DNA of 64,000 nt from positions 10,972 to 74,971 of the forward strand of contig JAVCCG010000095.1 of assembly GCA_030765605.1 (NCBI GenBank). Reading direction: 5' to 3'. A program made the position numbers and the translations under genes. Source of the stretch: Candidatus Alcyoniella australis (lineage in GTDB: Bacteria > Lernaellota > Lernaellaia > JAVCCG01 > Alcyoniellaceae). Under the pieces are notes generated by a model, which was not told the origin of the DNA, did not search any database, and saw nothing but the letters and a program-made list of their open reading frames with translations. Shown here piece after piece: positions 1 through 7,511 of the stretch (its first letter is position 1; every line of letters starts with the position of its first letter).

Positions 1-1
1 C

Positions 2-91
2 GTCCACGGCGGCTTGCAGGCGCGCAAGATGCGCCGCGTCGAGGAGCACCTGGCGCAGCTGAGCGCGGCGCTGCTGGATCGGGAGGAATAG
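2..91 (+). CDS. ybeY: 3' end of a YbeY-like endoribonuclease gene (partial)
   Basis: Only the last 29 codons are in the window, ending VHGGLQARKMRRVEEHLAQL and nine further residues before TAG at 89-91. A His followed by a charged helix with MRRVEEHL is what follows the zinc-binding histidines at the C-terminus of YbeY, the 16S rRNA maturation factor. The gene directly downstream is corC (ybeX), and ybeY-ybeX adjacency is well known in proteobacteria. The zinc-site motif itself lies outside the window, so the name rests on context plus a weak tail match. Confidence 0.5.
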   Translation, partial: VHGGLQARKMRRVEEHLAQLSAALLDREE

Positions 92-934
92 TTGGCCGAC
101 GAAGACGACAGTTTCATCGTACGCTTCAGGCGGCTGATCAAGGGGCGCATGCCCGACCAGGGCGACGCGCAGCAACAAATCGAGCGCTTGCTCGAACAGG
201 TCGAGGAACAGGGCCTGATCAGCCCCAGCGAGAACGACCTGCTCAGCTCGGTGCTCGACTTCAGCGATACGCGGGTGGCCGAGATCATGGTGCCGCGGCC
301 GGAGATCACCGGCGTGAGCCTCGACGAGCCGCTGAGCAACGCGATCCGCAGCTTGATCGAGTCCGGGCACACGCGGCTGCCCGCCTTTCGCGACGACCTG
401 GACCACATCGAGGGCCTGCTTTACGCCAAGGACCTGCTGCGCTGCTGGGGACGTAGCGACGACGAGGTCGAGCTCGAACTGCTGCTGCGCGAGCCGTACT
501 TCATCCCCGAGTCCAAGCGCATTGAGGAACTGCTGCGCGAGTTCCAGAAGCAGCGGCTGCACATCGCGATCGTCATCGACGAGTACGGCGGCACCGCCGG
601 CCTGGTGACCCTCGAGGACATCATCGAGGAGGTCTTCGGCGAGATCGAGGACGAGTACGACGATTCGGAGAACGAGCCGCAACGCACTGCCGACGGCTGG
701 GTCGTGGTCAACCCGCGCTTCGAGCTGGGCGAGCTGGACCAACTGTTCCCCGACGTCGAGCATCCCCAAGGCGACTTCACCACCCTGGGCGGTTGGATCC
801 TCGAGGTCACCGGACGCATTCCGGACAAGGGCGAGAGCGTGCGCCTCGGCCCGTTGAGGGCTGTGGTCTTGGAGTCGGACGAAAAACGTATTATAAAGAT
901 CAAGATTAAACCCGATCTTTCCGGCGATAAGTAG
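92..934 (+). CDS. corC: CorC/HlyC family CBS-domain protein (YbeX)
   Basis: 280 aa. Two CBS motifs span about residues 55-185 (VAEIMVPRPEITG near 60; VIDEYGGTAGLVTLEDIIEE near 160-180), followed by a CorC_HlyC transporter-associated domain to the C-terminus. There is no membrane segment, so this is the soluble ybeX type linked to ribosome and metal homeostasis rather than the DUF21 membrane type. It starts with TTG immediately after the stop of the upstream gene, and GGAGG at 82-86 gives a good ribosome binding site for that start, implying translational coupling. lnt, its usual partner in ybeZ-ybeY-ybeX-lnt, lies 6.6 kb downstream. Confidence 0.9.
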   Translation: MADEDDSFIVRFRRLIKGRMPDQGDAQQQIERLLEQVEEQGLISPSENDLLSSVLDFSDTRVAEIMVPRPEITGVSLDEPLSNAIRSLIESGHTRLPAFRDDLDHIEGLLYAKDLLRCWGRSDDEVELELLLREPYFIPESKRIEELLREFQKQRLHIAIVIDEYGGTAGLVTLEDIIEEVFGEIEDEYDDSENEPQRTADGWVVVNPRFELGELDQLFPDVEHPQGDFTTLGGWILEVTGRIPDKGESVRLGPLRAVVLESDEKRIIKIKIKPDLSGDK

Positions 935-942
935 GAGGAACG

Positions 943-2166
943 ATGAAACGGTCGACCGCGCTGATGGCGCTGACATTGGCAATTTTGCTCACTCTGTTCG
1001 TGGCGGCCTGCGAGATTGAAGACGACGAAGACGCCCAGCCCCCCGATGATCAAGGGGGCGACGACGTCGAAGACCCGCGCGGCGAGTACTTCGATCCCTC
1101 CCAGACCGGTCCCTATCCGATCGGCCACCGCACGCTGTACTTCGAGAATCCCGACGACACCGACATGCTGGGCAACCCGCGGCAGCTCTGCGTCGAGTTC
1201 TGGTACCCCACGGACGAGGCCTATCGCGACGCCGAGCAGGATCGGCTGGGCGAGTTCTTCGGCGAATGGGAAGAGATGGTGCGCTCGATCCTCAGCCTGC
1301 TGGTATCACCCGAGGAGCTGGACAACTTCGATCTGCCCACCGGCGCGGTGCGCGACGCGCCGCCGCGCGCCGAGCTCGACGAGCTGCCGATCATCATCTT
1401 CAGCCACGGCAACTCCGGCGTACGCTCGCAGAACTACACGATGTGCAACCACCTGGCGAGCCACGGCTACCTGGTGATCGCGCCGGATCACACGGGCAAC
1501 GCGCTGTTCGCGCCGTTCCCCGGCTCGTACGTGATCTACAACATCTTGGGAATGCCCGCGTCGATCTGTCAGCGCCAGCGCGACTTCTCGTTCCTGCTCG
1601 ACCAGTGCTACAAGATGAACGAGGAACCCGGCGGATTGTTCGAGGGACGGCTCGATCCCGAGCGCGTGGGCCTGGTCGGCCACAGCTTTGGCGGGCTGAC
1701 CGCGGTCGAGGCGGCTAAAAAGGACACGCGCTTTCGTGCGGCGGTCGATCTGTGCTGCTACTTGATTCCCAGCTACCCGCAGAACTACCAGACAGCAACC
1801 ATGTTCTGGCTCTCGCGTGAGGACAACACGATGTTCGACACCGACGAGCTGATCATGCTCGGCTACGAGACCGCGCCCGCGCCCAAGGTGATGCTCGAGG
1901 TGCTGCGCGGCGGTCACTACTCGCCCACAGACGCCTGCTCGTTCATCCCCAGCCTGATGGGCGAGGGCGACGGCTGCGGCATGGGCGAATACGACGAGAC
2001 CGGCGATCCGTTCGAGTTCCTGCCGCCGGATCAGGCCAAGTTCCTGCTCAACACCTACCTCGCGTCGTTTTTCGGGGTCTACGTCAAGTACGACCTGCGC
2101 TACGTGGACGACCTGATCAACGAGTGGATGCCCGAGGAGGCGCGGCTCAAGTTCGACCTGGGGTAG
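943..2166 (+). CDS. Secreted lipoprotein alpha/beta-hydrolase (PAF-acetylhydrolase-like)
   Basis: 407 aa. A signal peptide ends in the lipobox LFVAAC (Cys23), followed by an acidic linker rich in Asp/Glu to about residue 48. The hydrolase core shows an oxyanion-type strand IIIFSHGNSGV, the nucleophile elbow GHSFGG with Ser248, and a late His325 in GGHYSPTD, consistent with a Ser-Asp-His triad of the dienelactone hydrolase/platelet-activating factor acetylhydrolase group. AGGAGGAAC just upstream supports this ATG. It follows corC by 8 bp and may be cotranscribed. The substrate cannot be told from sequence; an esterase or lipase role at the outer membrane is inferred. Confidence 0.8.
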   Translation: MKRSTALMALTLAILLTLFVAACEIEDDEDAQPPDDQGGDDVEDPRGEYFDPSQTGPYPIGHRTLYFENPDDTDMLGNPRQLCVEFWYPTDEAYRDAEQDRLGEFFGEWEEMVRSILSLLVSPEELDNFDLPTGAVRDAPPRAELDELPIIIFSHGNSGVRSQNYTMCNHLASHGYLVIAPDHTGNALFAPFPGSYVIYNILGMPASICQRQRDFSFLLDQCYKMNEEPGGLFEGRLDPERVGLVGHSFGGLTAVEAAKKDTRFRAAVDLCCYLIPSYPQNYQTATMFWLSREDNTMFDTDELIMLGYETAPAPKVMLEVLRGGHYSPTDACSFIPSLMGEGDGCGMGEYDETGDPFEFLPPDQAKFLLNTYLASFFGVYVKYDLRYVDDLINEWMPEEARLKFDLG

Positions 2167-2356
2167 GCCCGCAAAGCTCGGCGCGCCGGATCAATGCTGT
2201 GAAAGCGCTTCGACGCGCCGTGCTTGCCTTTTACATCAAAGATTGGTCCGCGCAGTGGCCGGGCGCTGATGGCCCGGGTTATCTTGATGGATGGAATCGT
2301 GCTGTGCGCTAGGCTGCGTTGCTGTGGGCCGGGGGCTTACGGACGATTGCGGGAGA

Positions 2357-2929
2357 TCAGTCCCAGTCGGCGCTGGAGATCCAGGCCGGCATCTTGCAAA
2401 TCTTGCCGTTGTTGGTGTGGCCGTTGCGGGACTTGCGCGACATGTTGCAATACGGCCAGCTCGATGGGTTTTTAACCAGGCCGTGCTTGACCGGATTCCA
2501 GAAGACGTACTCGATGTGCTTGGCCAGGTCCGCGTCGTCGCAGATCAGGTGGTTGCAGTAGCGCCGCCGCCAGATCGTCGACTGTCGCACCCTGCTTGAG
2601 TCCGGGCTGTCTTTGCCCAGGTCGAGGTTGCGGCCGTAGGTTTTGGCGAACGCGGTCTGGATCGCCTGCACTCGCAGGTTGAGCACGTCGTCGTCTTGGG
2701 GCAGGGTCAAGATCAGGTGCAGGTGGTCGGGCATGGTGACCAGAGCCTCGACCTCGAAGGGGTAACGGCTCTGTACCTTGCGGATGCATTCCCTGAGACT
2801 CTGCACGGCTTTCTTTTCTTGAAAGACCGGGTGCTTGTCCTGGATTTTAATCGTGATAAAGTGTGTATCGCCACCCATCTTGGGGCGGCGGCGATTGCGG
2901 TTGGTTGAGCTTGAGGTGTTCGTGGCCAT
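2357..2929 (-). CDS. REP-associated tyrosine transposase (Y1/IS200-like, RAYT)
   Basis: 190 aa. The HUH motif is PDHLHLI near residue 65, and the catalytic tyrosine is in WRRRYCNHLI near residue 125, followed by the HIEYVFWNPVKHGLV segment typical of RAYTs (usually YIHLNPVK). RAYTs are single-domain nucleases that act on REP hairpins. The gene is a lone passenger between a lipoprotein gene and a propeller gene. A thin basic N-terminus (TSSSTNRNRRRPK) precedes the fold. I see no matching REP hairpins directly beside it, although hairpin repeats of another kind occur at 6.6-7.4 kb. Confidence 0.85.
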   Translation of the reverse strand: MATNTSSSTNRNRRRPKMGGDTHFITIKIQDKHPVFQEKKAVQSLRECIRKVQSRYPFEVEALVTMPDHLHLILTLPQDDDVLNLRVQAIQTAFAKTYGRNLDLGKDSPDSSRVRQSTIWRRRYCNHLICDDADLAKHIEYVFWNPVKHGLVKNPSSWPYCNMSRKSRNGHTNNGKICKMPAWISSADWD

Positions 2930-3076
2930 TATCCGACATTCACTCCATACATATAATAGCGGCCCTTCAATTACGAAGCGCCAGTCCCTGCGGGGACGCG
3001 TATTCTAACACATCTGATATATATTGTACAACCCGGCGCTGCAAATGGGCATTTCCCATAAAGATCAATTAGATAC

Positions 3077-4696
3077 ATGCCGCAACGCGTCAGGAGGCGG
3101 AGCGCGTTGAGTAGTACCGTGCGCCGTGCCCTGATCGATCTGCGCGGCAGCTGGGCGATGCTGCTCGGATGCGCGTTGCTCGCTTTGGCGCTGCCTACGC
3201 AGTTTGACCACAACCAGGGTCTGCGGATGCTCGGAGCGCTGAGCATGGCGCGCAACATCTTCTGGTTCGCCCTGACCCTTTTGGCCGTGAACCTGATGTT
3301 GCCCGGAAAGCCACGGGCCAAATTAACCAAATTATCCATTGTGTTACAGATCGCGATCCTGGCCGGGATTCCATTGTGGCTGTGGACCGCAATTCGAAAT
3401 TTGGTTTTGCAATCCAACGGGTTGGTTGCCGACGAGCTGGCCCGGAGATGGATTGTGCTCAACATACTGGGAATGACGGCGATCAGCCTCAATGTGAAGC
3501 GTAACGGCCCGCTGGATCGTGTGATGCGCGTGCCGTTGCTCGGCGATCTACTGCTGCCGGCGGCCGCTTGGGCCTCGTCGTGGCGCAGGTACTATCCCAC
3601 CGGCGCTCTGCCGCGGCAGCACCGCCTGGCGCCGCTGATCCCAGTGGTTCTGTTCGCGGGGATGCTGACCCTGCTGGGCATGAGCCGTGCGCCGTGGCGG
3701 CCCGAGGCCTATCAACTGCGCGAACGCATCCTTTGGGAGCGCGAGTGCTACGGGCTGGCATTGGACTCCGAGCAGCGCATTGCCATGGCCACCAGTCAAG
3801 AGGGACGTGTGATGCTCGTCGACACCTCGGAGGGCACGCTGACCGGCGAGGTCGAGCTGGGGATCGACGTGGACCTCACCGGCGTGAGCTACGATTCATC
3901 GCGCGGCCTGCTCTACGCCGTTGCCGCAGACGGCAGAGCCTTTACCGTTGATCCGCGCCTTGGCGAGGCGCAGTTGCTGGGTACGCTCGAAGATGAGCAG
4001 GTCGGCTTTGTTGTCGCGGGCTGCACCGACCATAGCTCGATGCTGCTCTCCTATGGCAACCAGGGCCGCATCGATCGTCTCGATCTCTTTGGACTGCGCA
4101 TCGAACGCAGCTCAACAGCGGCGAAGCCCAATTCGCGCGACTCGCTGTTCGACCTGCTGTGCATTGAATCGCGCGGGTTGCTCTACGCTTTGAGCCTGCA
4201 AGGGACGCTCGACGAGCTCAAGCTGGAGACCCTCGATTTCGAGCGCCGGGTGGGTGTGCCCGGAAACAGTGCGGGCCTGGCCTACGATCCGCAGACAGAC
4301 CGCCTGCTGGTGGCCGCGCCCACCCAGGCCCAAGTGCTGCTGATCGATCGCAAGACCCTGGAGCCCGCGGGATCGATCCAGACCCTGGTCGGCTGCCGAG
4401 CCCTGGCCGTGGAACCCGAGCAGCGGCTGTTGTTCGTGGCCGGGTTCGCGCCCTACCTGGAGATTTTCGATCTGGACACACTCGAGCCCCTTGACCGCGT
4501 TTTGTGCCCGCCGTGGGTCAGAAAGATCGTGGTCGATCCGCAATCGCGCCTGGCGTTGATGACCGACAAGCACATCGGGCTGACCTTTTACCGCTACGGC
4601 CCGGCGGTCCGGCGCGGACGCGGCCCGCTGGGCGCGTTCGACGATCCGTTTTTCCCTTTGGCGCGGGCCGTGGGATTGAGATTACTCAAACAATAA
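3077..4696 (+). CDS. Membrane-anchored YncE-like beta-propeller protein
   Basis: 539 aa. The N-terminal 200 residues carry about five hydrophobic segments (around 25-42, 58-76, 86-105, 125-140 and 184-201). After these comes a region of repeated beta strands (GLALDSEQRIAMATSQEG, GVSYDSSRGLLYAVAADG, GLAYDPQTDRLLVAAPTQ, ALAVEPEQRLLFVAG) matching the YncE/WD-like propeller pattern. No catalytic motif is seen. ATG at 3077 lacks a clear ribosome binding site; AGGAGG at 3092-3097 fits a TTG start at 3107 (residue 11) better. It converges on the next gene with a shared hairpin between them. Function unknown; a periplasmic sensing or binding role is only a guess. Confidence 0.7.
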   Translation: MPQRVRRRSALSSTVRRALIDLRGSWAMLLGCALLALALPTQFDHNQGLRMLGALSMARNIFWFALTLLAVNLMLPGKPRAKLTKLSIVLQIAILAGIPLWLWTAIRNLVLQSNGLVADELARRWIVLNILGMTAISLNVKRNGPLDRVMRVPLLGDLLLPAAAWASSWRRYYPTGALPRQHRLAPLIPVVLFAGMLTLLGMSRAPWRPEAYQLRERILWERECYGLALDSEQRIAMATSQEGRVMLVDTSEGTLTGEVELGIDVDLTGVSYDSSRGLLYAVAADGRAFTVDPRLGEAQLLGTLEDEQVGFVVAGCTDHSSMLLSYGNQGRIDRLDLFGLRIERSSTAAKPNSRDSLFDLLCIESRGLLYALSLQGTLDELKLETLDFERRVGVPGNSAGLAYDPQTDRLLVAAPTQAQVLLIDRKTLEPAGSIQTLVGCRALAVEPEQRLLFVAGFAPYLEIFDLDTLEPLDRVLCPPWVRKIVVDPQSRLALMTDKHIGLTFYRYGPAVRRGRGPLGAFDDPFFPLARAVGLRLLKQ

Positions 4697-4722
4697 AAAA
4701 CGGCGGCCAGCAGGCCGCCGTT
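4691..4722 (-). terminator. Rho-independent terminator of the acidic lipoprotein gene
   Basis: Perfect stem CGGCGGCC (4701-4708) / GGCCGCCG (4713-4720) with a 4-nt loop, extended by AA/TT, followed on the minus strand by a run of U. It lies between convergent genes and is canonical only for the minus-strand one, though it may also slow plus-strand transcription. Confidence 0.8.
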
Positions 4723-4748
4723 GTAAAAAGCTCTAATCGTGCTGCCGT

Positions 4749-5831
4749 CTATTTAACCTCTGGCAGCTGCTGGTCGAACGAGCAGTCCGACTCAATCCCT
4801 TGCTCCTCGATTGTCTCCTCGTTGCCGTTGGCGAGCACGACCATTTCCAGCCAGTAGTCGCGCAGAAAGTCGTTGCCCCAGCACTCGGCGAGCACATAGC
4901 TGGCAATAGTCGATCCACCGACCTCGATGTCGGGCAGGTCGCCGTCAGTGACCAACACATCCGAGCGTCCGCGGCCGTCGCCGTACCAGCGGGTGTTGAA
5001 CCAGAAGTGCTCGCGCTGGTCGTACTGTTCGCCGTGGTACTGCTCGTAATGCATGTCGGCCAGCACGTCGAAGGTGAACTCGCCGCTGTCGTCCGCGCGA
5101 TTGTGATACGAGTACAGGCCGTCGACCAGATCCTGGTAATCGTCGTCGTCGGGCTTGAATCCCACGTATTCGACGTCGATTGCGCGGCCGTCGTTGATCG
5201 TGTCGTAGGTCACGATCACTTGCCCCTCCTCGACCATCCACAGTTCGATCGAGCGCGCGGCGTCGAAGTCCACGCTGTAGCTGCCCACGCCGCGTCGCGC
5301 GGTCTGGGCGTCCGAGACGTCGACGTGCCCGGACCAGACGTTGCCCCACGGGTCCTCGCTGCCGCGGCTACGCCCCTGCAGCACGTACTCGTAATAGCCC
5401 TGGGAACCGCGGGTCATCACGAAGCGGTATTCGCCGCCGTACAGTCCGCCGGCGTTCCACGGGCCCCAGGTGTAGGCGTCGTCTTGCTCGTCATAGTTCG
5501 AGGGCGGGTAGGAGGTGATCTCGTCGATCCATGAGAGGAACATCAACGCGTGCTCGTTGACGTCGGTGGTGAAGTTCACGGTGTCCCGGTAGAGCTGCGC
5601 CAACTCGCCCAGATCTTTTGCATCGCTTTCAGGCAGGCTCAACCTTAGGTTCAGCGGATCGGGCAGCGCGTCGAGGAAGTCGTCCAGCCCGCCGCCGTCG
5701 TCGTCGTCGTCGAACCAGTCGTCGTCGTCGTCATCGTCCTCGTCGCTGCCCGAGCAGGCGGCCAGGCCGATTGCCAACGCCAGCACGGTGCACAAGGCGA
5801 TAAACATCAGTGGCCTTAGTTTTTCGGTCAT
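4749..5831 (-). CDS. Acidic lipoprotein of unknown function
   Basis: 360 aa. Signal peptide with lipobox GLAAC (Cys26), then SGSDED and two aspartate runs (7 and 5 Asp) before about residue 50. The rest has alternating short strands and many aromatic residues (YEYVLQGRSRGSEDPWGNVW, VEYVGFKPDDDDYQDL), suggesting a beta-rich fold. No known motif recognised. The Asp tract after the lipid-modified Cys recurs in other exported proteins of this window and probably is a lineage-specific linker or sorting feature. Confidence 0.7.
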   Translation of the reverse strand: MTEKLRPLMFIALCTVLALAIGLAACSGSDEDDDDDDDWFDDDDDGGGLDDFLDALPDPLNLRLSLPESDAKDLGELAQLYRDTVNFTTDVNEHALMFLSWIDEITSYPPSNYDEQDDAYTWGPWNAGGLYGGEYRFVMTRGSQGYYEYVLQGRSRGSEDPWGNVWSGHVDVSDAQTARRGVGSYSVDFDAARSIELWMVEEGQVIVTYDTINDGRAIDVEYVGFKPDDDDYQDLVDGLYSYHNRADDSGEFTFDVLADMHYEQYHGEQYDQREHFWFNTRWYGDGRGRSDVLVTDGDLPDIEVGGSTIASYVLAECWGNDFLRDYWLEMVVLANGNEETIEEQGIESDCSFDQQLPEVK

Positions 5832-5885
5832 TGTTTCGATCCTCCCTGTCTGTATGCCGTTTGGACACCACGGCCCAGGGTTGGG

Positions 5886-6104
5886 TTAAGTCCAGCGGTC
5901 CGGTTTTTCCCGGCGGCTCCGCCGGTGCTCCAGGTAGACGTTGAGAAACGTATACAGGTTGAGCACGATCGCCACGCCGACGATGATCCGAAACAGCGGC
6001 TGCTGGAAATGAAAAAAGAAGAAGATCAGCGCGCAGAACATCACGATGTTGAACGCCAGATTCAGCCCCGCTGCTCCGCGTTGTCGCATATCGTTAGTCG
6101 GCAT
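5886..6104 (-). CDS. Small two-helix membrane protein, hypothetical
   Basis: 72 aa with two hydrophobic segments (about 17-33 and 39-59) and a basic C-terminal tail EHRRSRREKPDRW, so both ends probably face the cytoplasm. It sits 12 bp downstream of the lipoprotein gene at 6117-6587 on the same strand and is likely cotranscribed. No family recognised. Confidence 0.55.
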   Translation of the reverse strand: MPTNDMRQRGAAGLNLAFNIVMFCALIFFFFHFQQPLFRIIVGVAIVLNLYTFLNVYLEHRRSRREKPDRWT

Positions 6105-6116
6105 CGCGCAATCTCG

Positions 6117-6587
6117 TCAGTGCATCAGGCCGAACAGCTCGTCGATCTGCCATTGGTTCGCCTGTTTGATCATTCGTACCTGCTTGCCGTTGATCAGCAC
6201 CAGCGCCTCGCGATCGGCCGAGGAGACGATGCTCACCTCGGGGCGGCCGTTGCCCGGGCTGGGCCCGGCGGGCAGCACCGCGACCTGAAAGGCGTAGGCC
6301 TGTTTGAGCATGCCGCTCAGGGCCTTGATCTCGTAAACGTACTCTTCGCCCGCGATTTGCAGGTAGTTGTTCTCGAAATAGCTGCGGGCCTGCGGGCTGA
6401 AGCAGTTGATCAACTTGCCGTAGGCCATGCCATCCACGCTGTGTTCGAGGAAATAGGCGTTGCTGATGTAGTAGGCGGCCGTGGACTGCGGCGTGGCCAA
6501 CTCGGGGTTGTCGTGGTTGCCGCAGCCGCTACATGCCAGAATCATAATACCGGCGATCAGCGCCGCTCGTGCTATTGCGATCATCAA
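6117..6587 (-). CDS. Small lipoprotein, hypothetical
   Basis: 156 aa. Hydrophobic signal ending ILACSGCG; the lipidated cysteine is Cys19 or Cys22. The mature part has a helical half (YYISNAYFLEHSVDG, YGKLINCFSPQARSYFENNY) and a C-terminal beta-hairpin-like part ending ANQWQIDELFGLMH, resembling the NTF2-like or DUF4878-type accessory lipoproteins that end in 'W.I..'. That similarity is only by pattern. First gene of a two-gene unit with 5886-6104. Confidence 0.6.
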   Translation of the reverse strand: MMIAIARAALIAGIMILACSGCGNHDNPELATPQSTAAYYISNAYFLEHSVDGMAYGKLINCFSPQARSYFENNYLQIAGEEYVYEIKALSGMLKQAYAFQVAVLPAGPSPGNGRPEVSIVSSADREALVLINGKQVRMIKQANQWQIDELFGLMH

Positions 6588-6631
6588 TACCTCGATGGAT
6601 AAATCCTAGCACAGATTTTATGGGGGAGATA

Positions 6632-6804
6632 AAGATCGATAAATCGATCTTTGTGTGTAGGCTCGCCGAGGGCACCTTTGAGGTGCCCGCAAAACTCGCG
6701 CAGTACGACCATCATTGTTCAACGCCAAGCCCCGCGTCGCGGAGAGCATTATTGAGTCATAAAACAGGTGACGCTCGCGAGTATCGTGCCGGCTCCAAGC
6801 CGGC
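6632..6804 (+). repeat. Paired-hairpin dispersed repeat, copy B
   Basis: Three hairpins in order: AAAGATCGA/TCGATCTTT with a 4-nt loop (6632-6653); GGGCACCT/AGGTGCCC with a 3-nt loop (6670-6688); GCCGGCT/AGCCGGC with a 3-nt loop (6788-6804). Between the last two lies a conserved stretch with CAAAACTCGCGCAGTACG and CGCGGAGA. The same order and spacing recur at 51773-51942 with different stem sequences that still pair. Confidence 0.75.
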
Positions 6805-6993
6805 AGCGCGTTCTCAAAGAAGGTTTGTTCATCGAGAGAAGATGTTCCGCACGATTGTCGACCATAGAACGTGGCGTGGCACCTGGCACCGCAAACTGCG
6901 CGTATCAGCCGACCCACGGATGAGACCGCGCTGAGCGAGCAATCGCGCTTCCGGCTTAGTGCTGATCCTCGGCGAGCAGGGTGGGGTGGGAAT

Positions 6994-7022
6994 GCGGCGC
7001 AGCATGTTCCATGCTGCGCCGC
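6994..7022. repeat. Perfect 13-bp hairpin with 3-nt loop
   Basis: Arms 6994-7006 and 7010-7022 (GCGGCGCAGCATG and its complement) separated by TTC. The 3-nt loop matches that of the other hairpins in this intergenic region. No U-tract follows, so it is not a standard terminator. Confidence 0.7.
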
Positions 7023-7230
7023 CGCCTCTCCTCCCCAGTTCGCGGGGTGTTCGAAATTAATTTTGAGGTGGACTGAGCGGCGTGCTTTTCCACGTGCATG
7101 TCGAAGAAAACGTGCGTCGAGAACCCTGTAAGGCTGACCTACTGACTGTTGAGGGTCGCGGATACTGTCAAAGGGGGCATGCACTCCGATATTAATAAAT
7201 TTTGAGACAATGCCCTGCTCGCGCCCACCT

Positions 7231-7401
7231 AATAATGTTATCCAACATTATTCTCCACCCCCATCTTTCTACGCGGGGCGGGGCGTGGCATTAGGACCAG
7301 CGGACTGCGCGAGCCTTGCCCCCGGCTCAAAGCCGGGCGCGGAGAGGCTCGTTGGATTACGACCATGGTTGCTCGCGTGCATTGCTGCGGCTCGAAGCCG
7401 C
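7231..7401. repeat. Paired-hairpin dispersed repeat, composite copy C
   Basis: Hairpins at 7231-7252 (AATAATGTT/AACATTATT), 7321-7337 (CCCGGCT/AGCCGGG, loop CAA) and 7387-7401 (GCGGCT/AGCCGC, loop CGA). Read on the minus strand from 7337 to about 7240, the sequence aligns with the left half of copies A and B (hairpin, then CTCGCGCAGTCCGCTGGTC). Read on the plus strand from 7338, it aligns with their right half (CGCGGAGAGGCTCGTTGGAT). It therefore looks like two half elements fused head to head. Confidence 0.6.
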
Positions 7402-7511
7402 CGCGGCTGATGGCCGCTGGTAAGCCGCCGGCCTTTCCACGGATCAATCGATCGAGTATAATCCGCCGATTTTTAAACCGGTTTGTAGATTAACAAAGAA
7501 GTGATGCAGCG

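Larger units (their letters stand above)
6588..7511. other. 924-bp intergenic region, hairpin-rich
   Basis: No convincing gene. It holds repeat copies B and C, the 13-bp hairpin and the upstream regions of the minus-strand lipoprotein unit and of plus-strand lnt. Open frames here are broken by the palindromes, and their translations look like repeat artefacts. Confidence 0.7.

Noticed and set aside
6618-7184. 188-codon minus-strand open frame in the hairpin region
   Set aside because: It spans repeat copy B and the 13-bp hairpin; the translation is a product of palindromic repeats, not a protein pattern.
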